DNA from: Actinophytocola algeriensis | Lineage (GTDB): Bacteria > Actinomycetota > Actinomycetes > Mycobacteriales > Pseudonocardiaceae | Assembly (NCBI RefSeq): GCF_014203735.1 | Contig: NZ_JACHJQ010000002.1 | Span: 496,001-560,000, forward strand | DNA: 64,000 nucleotides | Reading direction: 5' to 3' | Position numbers and translations under genes: made by a program | Notes under the pieces: model-generated | What the model was told of the DNA's origin: nothing | Seen by the model: only the letters and a program-made list of their open reading frames with translations | Databases searched by the model: none | Shown: positions 58,830-64,000 of the stretch, in pieces | Position numbering within the stretch: position 1 is the stretch's first letter | How the letters are laid out: every line of letters begins with the position of its first letter

Positions 58830-60329
58830 CTAACGCAGGCCGTGCGCGAGGCGGTGGTAGGCCTGGTTCCAGCGCAGCCGGTCGGCGAACGCGTCGGTCG
58901 TCGTGTCGTTGTCGATGAGCACGAGCTCGGTCTCGGCCATCCGGGCGAAGTCGCGCAGCACGGCCGAACCGACCGCGCTGGTGAGCACGGTGTGGTGCGG
59001 GCCGCCCGCGGTGAGCCAGCACTCGGCGGAGGTCTGCAGTGACGGCGTCGGCTGCCACACGGCCCGCGCGACGGGCAGGTTCGGCAGCGGCTCGTCCGGC
59101 GGCACGACGTCGATCTCGTTGGCCACCAGGCGGAACCGGTCGCCGATGTCCGCGAGCCCGACGACGACGGCCGGGCCGGGCGCGGCGTCGAACACCAGCC
59201 GCACCGGGTCCTCCCGGTCGCCGATGCCGAGCGGGTGGATCTCGCACGACGGGGTGTCGGCGGCGATCGACGGGCACACCTCGAGCATGTGCGCGCCGAG
59301 GATCTTCGGCGTGCCGGGGCCGAAGTGGTACGTGTAGTCCTCCATGAACGAGGTCCCGCCCGCACCCATGGCCTTCACCGCGGCGAGCAGCGTGGAGGTC
59401 TTCCAGTCACCCTCGCCGCCGAACCCGTAGCCGTCGGCCATCAGCCGCTGCACGGCGAGGCCCGGCAGCTGCCGTAGTCCGCCGAGGTCCTGGAAGTTCG
59501 TGGTGAACGCGCCGAACCCGCCGTCGGTGAGGAACCGGCGCAGCCCGGCCTCGATGCGGGCCGCGTACCGCAGTGACTCGTGCCGCTCTCCGCCGCGCGC
59601 CAGTGCGGGCGCGAGGCGGTAGGCGTCGGCGTAGTCGGCGACGAGCAGGTCGATCTCGTCGTCGGCGACCTCGTCGACGACCGCCACGAGGTCGTTGACG
59701 CCGTAGGTGTTGACCGACACGCCGAACCGCAGCTCGGCCTCCACCTTGTCGCCCTCGGTCACGGCGACGTCGCGCATGTTGTCGCCGAACCTCGCCAGCC
59801 GCAGCGATCTGAGGTGCGCGAGGCCGGTGGCGGCGCGGGCCCAGTCGTCGATCCGGTGCGCCAGCACCGGATCGCTCGCGTGCCCGGCGACGGTCTTGCG
59901 CGGCACCCCGATGCGGGTCTGGATGTAGCCGAACTCGCGGTCGCCGTGCGCGGCCTGGTTGAGGTTCATGAAGTCCATGTCGATGGACGCCCACGGCAGC
60001 GCCTCGTTGAGCTGGGTGTGCAGGTGCAGCAACGGTTTCCGCAGCACGTCCAGCCCGGTGATCCACATCTTGGCCGGCGAGAACGTGTGCATCCACGCGA
60101 TCACGCCGACGCACGCCGGGTCGGTGTCGGCGGCCAGCAGCACGTCCCGGATCGCGGCCGAGTCGGTGAGCACGGGCCGCCACACGATCTCGGCGCTGAT
60201 GGCGCCCGAGTCGGTGAGCATGCGCTGGATCTGCTGCGACTGGCCCGCGACCTGGTCGAGGGTCTCCGCGCCGTAGAGGTGCTGGCTTCCCGTGAGGAAC
60301 CAGACCTGCGGTTTGGCGGCAGACGACAT
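58830..60329 (-). CDS. araA: L-arabinose isomerase
   Basis: 499 aa, the usual AraA length. Starts [20 protein letters not shown] and holds [40 protein letters not shown] (metal Glu region), [10 protein letters not shown] and [12 protein letters not shown] (metal His). Converts L-arabinose to L-ribulose in the cytosol, the first step of the pathway completed by AraB and AraD upstream. It lies 20 bases downstream of araD. Confidence 0.97.
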   Translation of the reverse strand: MSSAAKPQVWFLTGSQHLYGAETLDQVAGQSQQIQRMLTDSGAISAEIVWRPVLTDSAAIRDVLLAADTDPACVGVIAWMHTFSPAKMWITGLDVLRKPLLHLHTQLNEALPWASIDMDFMNLNQAAHGDREFGYIQTRIGVPRKTVAGHASDPVLAHRIDDWARAATGLAHLRSLRLARFGDNMRDVAVTEGDKVEAELRFGVSVNTYGVNDLVAVVDEVADDEIDLLVADYADAYRLAPALARGGERHESLRYAARIEAGLRRFLTDGGFGAFTTNFQDLGGLRQLPGLAVQRLMADGYGFGGEGDWKTSTLLAAVKAMGAGGTSFMEDYTYHFGPGTPKILGAHMLEVCPSIAADTPSCEIHPLGIGDREDPVRLVFDAAPGPAVVVGLADIGDRFRLVANEIDVVPPDEPLPNLPVARAVWQPTPSLQTSAECWLTAGGPHHTVLTSAVGSAVLRDFARMAETELVLIDNDTTTDAFADRLRWNQAYHRLAHGLR

Positions 60330-60349
60330 GTGGTGACTCCTTGCCCGGG

Positions 60350-61003
60350 TTATTGCCCGTAGACGTCCTGGTACCGGGCGTAGAGCCGGTCCACGTGCTG
60401 CTGGTCGATCGCGTCCGGCCTGCCGAGCTGGTGTGCGAAGTGGACGGTGCGGGCGACGTCCTCGAGCATCACCGCGGCCTTCACCGCGGCGCGGGCGTCG
60501 GCCCCGATGGTGAACGGGCCGTGGCTGCGCATGAGCACCGCCGGGGATCTGCTGTCCCGCAACGTCTCCACGATGCCCCGCCCGATCGAGTCGTCGCCGA
60601 TCAGCGCGAACGGCCCGACCGGGATGTCGCCGCCGAACTCATCGGCGATCATCGTGAGCACGCACGGGATCGGCTCGCCGCGCGCGGCCCACGCGGTGGC
60701 GTAGGGCGAATGCGTGTGGACCACTCCCCCGACCTCGGGCATGTTCCGGTACACGTAGGCGTGCGCGGCGGTGTCCGACGATGGCGCGAGTTCGCCCTCG
60801 ACGAGGTTCCCGTGCAGGTCGGTGAGGACCATGGTGTCCGGGCCGAGGTCGTCGTAGGAGACACCCGACGGCTTGATCACCATCAGGTCCTCGCCGGGGA
60901 CGCGCGCGGACACGTTGCCCGCGGTCCAGATGACCAGGGAGTAGCGGGTCAGCTCGCGGTGCAGGTCGGCGACCTCGCACCGCAGCTCGTCGACGGTGCT
61001 CAC
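60350..61003 (-). CDS. araD: L-ribulose-5-phosphate 4-epimerase
   Basis: 217 aa from GTG 61003, which follows GAGGAG. Class II aldolase fold with [32 protein letters not shown] (zinc His pair) and SHGPFTIG. Converts L-ribulose-5-phosphate to D-xylulose-5-phosphate, feeding the pentose phosphate pathway. A family B repeat lies between it and araB. Confidence 0.95.
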   Translation of the reverse strand: MSTVDELRCEVADLHRELTRYSLVIWTAGNVSARVPGEDLMVIKPSGVSYDDLGPDTMVLTDLHGNLVEGELAPSSDTAAHAYVYRNMPEVGGVVHTHSPYATAWAARGEPIPCVLTMIADEFGGDIPVGPFALIGDDSIGRGIVETLRDSRSPAVLMRSHGPFTIGADARAAVKAAVMLEDVARTVHFAHQLGRPDAIDQQHVDRLYARYQDVYGQ

Positions 61004-61048
61004 GACCGCTCCTCGCAGGCTCCGAGCGTCTGCTCGCACGTCGCCCAG

Positions 61049-61079
61049 CCTTGATGATTCGTTCCGCAAGCTCCGCTCA
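61049..61079 (-). repeat. single family B repeat at the end of araB
   Basis: On the minus strand it reads TGAGCGGAGCTTGCGGAACG onward, 31 bases, matching the tandem copies after GH48 at about 25 of 31 positions. Again the first three bases are the stop codon of the upstream gene. Confidence 0.8.
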
Positions 61080-62747
61080 TCGGCCGGCCACCGCCTCCCG
61101 GCGCAGTGCCCGCAGCCGGTGCATGACGTCGTTGCCGCCGCGGCCGAAGTGGTCGTGCAGGTCGGCGTACTCCATGAACAGCTTCTCGTAGACCGCGGTG
61201 TGCTCCGGGATCGGCCGGTACACCCCGCTGTTCACCGACCCCATCGCGACGGCGGCCGCGCGGATGTCGGCGTAGGCCTCGGCGGCGACGGCGGCGTGCA
61301 TGGCCGAACCGAGCGCGGGCCCCTGCGCGGAGCGGATGGTCGACAGCGGCAGTCCGGTGACGTCGGCGTAGATCTGCATGAGCAGCGCGTTCCGCACGAG
61401 CCCGCCCGCGACGACCAGCTCGGTGACCGGCACCCCCGACTCCGCGAACGACTCGACGATCACCCGGGTGCCGAACGCGGTGGCCTCCATGAGCGCGCGG
61501 TAGATGTCCTCCGGCCGGGTGGCGAGGGTCTGCCCGAGGACCACCCCGGACAGCTCGTGGTCGACGAGCACCGACCGGTTGCCGCTGTGCCAGTCGAGCG
61601 CGAGCAGCCCGTGCTCCCCCGGTTTCTGCCTGGCAGCCAACTCGGTCAGGTGGTCGTGCAGCGAGATCCCGCGCGCGGCGGCGGCTTCGTGGTAGGCGGG
61701 CGGCACCTGGTTGTCGACGAACCACCCGAAGATATCGCCGACGCCGCTCTGCCCGGCCTCGTACCCCCACAGGCCGGGGACGATGCCGCCGTCGACCACG
61801 CCGCACATCCCCGGCACCTCACGGAGTTCGGCACCGTTCATGACGTGGCACGTCGAGGTCCCCATGATCGCGACGAGCCGCCCAGGCTCGACGGCCTGCG
61901 CGGCGGGCGCCGTGACGTGCGCGTCGACGTTCCCCACCGCGACCGCGATGCCCTCGGGCAGCCCGGTCCAGTAGGCGGCGAGCTTGGTGAGGTTCCCGGC
62001 GCGGTCGCCGAGGTTGCCGATGGGGTGGTCGAGCTTGTCGCGCACGAAGCCCGCGAAGCCGGGGTTCAGCTCGCGCAGGTAGTCCTGCGACGGGTAGGCG
62101 CCGTCCTGGTGGATGCCCTTGTAACCCGCGGTGCAGGCGTTGCGGACGTAGTTCCCGGTGAGCTGCCAGACGATCCAGTCGGCGGCCTCGACCCAGTGGT
62201 CCATGGCGGCGTACACGTCGGGCGCCTCTTCGAGCAGCTGCAGCCCTTTGGCGAACTCCCACTCCGACGAGATGAGCCCGCCGTACCGGGGGAGCCACTT
62301 CTCCCCGCGCGCGGCGGCGACCTGGTTGATCCGGTCGGCCTGCGGCTGCGCGGCGTGGTGCTTCCACAGTTTCACGTAGGCGTGCGGGTTGTTCGCGAAC
62401 TCGGGCAGCTCGCACAACGGCGTCCCGTCCGAGGTCGCCGGGATCATCGTGCAGGCGGTGAAGTCGGTCCCGATCCCGATCACGTTCGCGGGGTCGACAC
62501 CCGCGTCCTGGATCGCGCCGGGCACGGCGGTGCGGAGAACGTCGACGTAGTCGCGCGGCACCTGGAGCGCCCAGTCGGGCGGAAGCGGCGCCCCGTCCGG
62601 CATGGCCCGGTCGAGCACCCCGTGGCGGAACTCGTGCACAGCGGTCCCCAGCTCGGCCCCGTCCCGGACCCGCACAACGACCGCCCGCCCGGACAACGTG
62701 CCGAAGTCGACCCCCACCACAAGCGCGTCATCGCGATCGCCAGCCAT
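61077..62747 (-). CDS. araB: L-ribulokinase
   Basis: 556 aa. FGGY-kinase fold: VVGVDFGTLSGRAVVV at the N-terminus, GIGTDFTACTMIP, MGTSTCHVMNG and VVAGGLVRNALLMQIYADVTGLPL near the C-terminus. The NDFTACT-like block and length match AraB. Phosphorylates L-ribulose with ATP. It is the first gene of araB-araD-araA-importer. No Shine-Dalgarno is visible before ATG 62747, and a good promoter places +1 at the A of the ATG, so its mRNA is probably leaderless. Confidence 0.95.
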   Translation of the reverse strand: MAGDRDDALVVGVDFGTLSGRAVVVRVRDGAELGTAVHEFRHGVLDRAMPDGAPLPPDWALQVPRDYVDVLRTAVPGAIQDAGVDPANVIGIGTDFTACTMIPATSDGTPLCELPEFANNPHAYVKLWKHHAAQPQADRINQVAAARGEKWLPRYGGLISSEWEFAKGLQLLEEAPDVYAAMDHWVEAADWIVWQLTGNYVRNACTAGYKGIHQDGAYPSQDYLRELNPGFAGFVRDKLDHPIGNLGDRAGNLTKLAAYWTGLPEGIAVAVGNVDAHVTAPAAQAVEPGRLVAIMGTSTCHVMNGAELREVPGMCGVVDGGIVPGLWGYEAGQSGVGDIFGWFVDNQVPPAYHEAAAARGISLHDHLTELAARQKPGEHGLLALDWHSGNRSVLVDHELSGVVLGQTLATRPEDIYRALMEATAFGTRVIVESFAESGVPVTELVVAGGLVRNALLMQIYADVTGLPLSTIRSAQGPALGSAMHAAVAAEAYADIRAAAVAMGSVNSGVYRPIPEHTAVYEKLFMEYADLHDHFGRGGNDVMHRLRALRREAVAGR

Positions 62748-62753
62748 GCGAGG

Positions 62754-62782
62754 ATTGTTATCGCTAACATTCCTGCCGTCAA
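62754..62782 (-). promoter_or_regulatory. ara promoter with embedded operator
   Basis: On the minus strand: -35 TTGACG (62782-62777), 17-base spacer, -10 AACAAT (62759-62754), then six bases to the araB ATG. The palindrome TGTTAGCGATAACA (62769-62756), with a central CG as in LacI-type sites, lies between and over these elements, so a bound repressor would block RNA polymerase. No ara regulator gene is in the window. Confidence 0.7.
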
Positions 62783-62855
62783 GAGAACTCAGCAGGATTC
62801 AGCAGTGACTTGGTGAGCGTGCACACCTCACGGTGCGCCGACTGTGGACAGGTTT

Positions 62856-62888
62856 GGGGTGCCCTGACCACCGCGGTCGGGGCACCCC
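62856..62888 (-). terminator. terminator after the MFS gene
   Basis: GGGGTGCCC and GGGCACCCC arms just downstream of the exporter's stop on the minus strand. Confidence 0.65.
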
Positions 62889-62892
62889 GGCC

Positions 62893-64000
62893 TCAGCGGA
62901 CGGCGCTCGACCGCTCCAGTGCGGGGGCCGCGGCTTGCTGCCGTCTGCGCGGCATGCGGAGCGCGACCAGCATGCCCGCGAACGCGAGCGCCGCCACCGC
63001 GACCATCGCCGCGGTGAAGCCCGAACTGAACTCCTCGGGCGACCCGTAGCCCCCGGCACCGGCGAAGACGGCGACGGACACCGCGACGCCGAACACCCCG
63101 CCGAGGATGCGCAGCATCATGAACGCGCCGGACGCCTGACCGATCTCCTGGGGCCGCACCGACGCGACGACCGCCTTCTGCGCCGCGGGCATGGCCATGG
63201 TCAGCCCGACACCACCCACGACGAGCGCGGGCAGCAGTTCGAGGTAACCCGTGCCGGTGCCGGCGACGAACGCGATCCAGCCCATGCCGGCGGTCTGCAG
63301 CAACAGCCCGCCGACCACGAAGTTCCGTTCGCCGAACCGGTCGGCCAGCGCGCCCGCGATCGGCGCGCACACCATGAGCGTCGCGGTCCACGGCATCAGC
63401 CGCAGACCCGCGCCGAGCGGCCCCTCCCCCTGCACGGTCTGGAAGTACTGCGCCAGGAAGAACAGCGTGCCGTAGAGCGAGGCGAACACGCAGAAGTTCG
63501 CCGGGTTGGCCGCGGCGAACGCCGTCAGCCGGAAGAACCGCATCGGCAGCATCGGCGCCGCGGCGCGGATCTCCCAGACCACGAACACGACCACGAACGC
63601 GACGCCCAGCACCAGCGCGGCCAGCACCTCCGCACTGCCCCAGCCCGCCGTGTTCCCGCGGACGAGCCCCCACACGATGCCAAAGGCACCCAGGGTCACG
63701 AGCACGACCCCGCCGAGGTCGAACCGGTTGTCGGGACCGGTGCTCTCGCCGACGCGCCGCGTGGTGAACGCGATCGCGAGCACCCCGATCGGCAGGTTCA
63801 GCCAGAAGATCCACTGCCAGGCCAGCCCCTCGGCGATGACACCGCCGACGAACGGGCCGCTGAACGTCGCGAGGCCGGTGATGCCGAGGTACAGGCCCAT
63901 CGCCCGGCCGCGTTGCGCGGGCGGGAACGCGGCGCTGATCAGGGTGAGCGACAGCGGCAGCACCATCGCGGCGCCCGCCCCCTGCACCGCTCGTGCCGTG
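62893..64000 (-). CDS. MFS drug exporter of the DHA2 (EmrB/QacA) family, 5'-truncated
   Basis: The gene runs off the right edge; the frame is open to base 64000 and reads TARAVQGAGAAMVLPLSLTL, the motif C region of 14-helix exporters. 368 residues are visible, covering helices of about 4 to 14, with GRAMGLYLGITGLATFSGPFVGG (antiporter motif) and RFGERNFVVGG. Such proteins expel drugs or metabolites with proton motive force. Nothing in the window points to its substrate. Confidence 0.9.
   Translation of the reverse strand, partial: TARAVQGAGAAMVLPLSLTLISAAFPPAQRGRAMGLYLGITGLATFSGPFVGGVIAEGLAWQWIFWLNLPIGVLAIAFTTRRVGESTGPDNRFDLGGVVLVTLGAFGIVWGLVRGNTAGWGSAEVLAALVLGVAFVVVFVVWEIRAAAPMLPMRFFRLTAFAAANPANFCVFASLYGTLFFLAQYFQTVQGEGPLGAGLRLMPWTATLMVCAPIAGALADRFGERNFVVGGLLLQTAGMGWIAFVAGTGTGYLELLPALVVGGVGLTMAMPAAQKAVVASVRPQEIGQASGAFMMLRILGGVFGVAVSVAVFAGAGGYGSPEEFSSGFTAAMVAVAALAFAGMLVALRMPRRRQQAAAPALERSSAVR

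Overview
The window is very GC-rich with strong GC bias at third codon positions, frequent GTG starts, four-base ATGA/GTGA gene overlaps and actinobacterial families throughout. It reads as chromosome from a soil actinomycete, most plausibly of the Pseudonocardiaceae (Lentzea/Saccharothrix/Actinosynnema-like); the genus is inference. No rRNA, tRNA, CRISPR array, prophage or insertion sequence was recognised.

Left part (1-24 kb). A 5'-truncated animal-type haem peroxidase, a secreted EEP-fold nuclease/phosphatase and a secreted sialidase come first. Next is a compact cluster (about 3.4-11.8 kb): methyltransferase; a membrane CDP-alcohol phosphotransferase fused to a sulfatase-like domain; creatininase-family amidohydrolase; GTP cyclohydrolase II homologue; UPF0104 membrane protein; GT4 glycosyltransferase; a 6-pyruvoyl-tetrahydropterin-synthase (PTPS) homologue; and a zinc-type dehydrogenase. 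The cyclohydrolase has Met where riboflavin enzymes have Tyr, and the PTPS homologue has lost its catalytic triad. Together with the creatininase-family protein these suggest a GTP-derived pathway separate from riboflavin, with a possibly lipid-linked product; this is the best candidate for an undescribed system. From 11.8 to 23.2 kb lies a signalling/conflict-like island on the minus strand: an unknown 330-aa protein, an XRE-STAND-TPR regulator, a 30-aa membrane peptide, an FHA-FHA-ABC exporter next to a Ser/Thr kinase with PASTA and NPCBM-like extracellular modules (like the mycobacterial PknF-Rv1747 pair), a TIR-NB-ARC-TPR protein and a lipoprotein.

Middle part (24-45 kb). This is a cellulose/hemicellulose-degradation island: GH10-CBM2 xylanase, two AA10 lytic polysaccharide monooxygenases, two GH6 enzymes, two GH9 enzymes (CBM4-Ig-GH9-CBM2 and GH9-CBM3c), GH48 with CBM2, a GH5 mannanase-like enzyme with CBM2, and a sugar-dehydrogenase/SGNH-esterase fusion. 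A LacI-family regulator of the CebR type sits in the middle. Six copies of the CebR-type operator (TGGGAGCGCTCCCA or close variants) lie upstream of it and of most cellulase transcription units. The xylanase, GH48 and GH5 genes have no such site in view.

Right part (45-64 kb). After a DUF222-HNH gene comes a seven-gene oligosaccharide-utilisation operon: intracellular clan GH-A hydrolase, family-5 solute-binding lipoprotein, two permeases, two ATPases, LacI regulator last. Then comes an arabinose operon, araB-araD-araA followed by a ChvE/MmsA/MmsB-type sugar importer, driven by a promoter with an embedded palindrome that appears to give a leaderless araB mRNA. The window ends in a truncated MFS drug exporter. 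Extracellular enzymes thus release gluco-, manno- and xylo/arabino-oligosaccharides, importers take them up and intracellular enzymes finish them, with at least two local LacI-type switches. Two families of short dispersed repeats occupy intergenic spaces.
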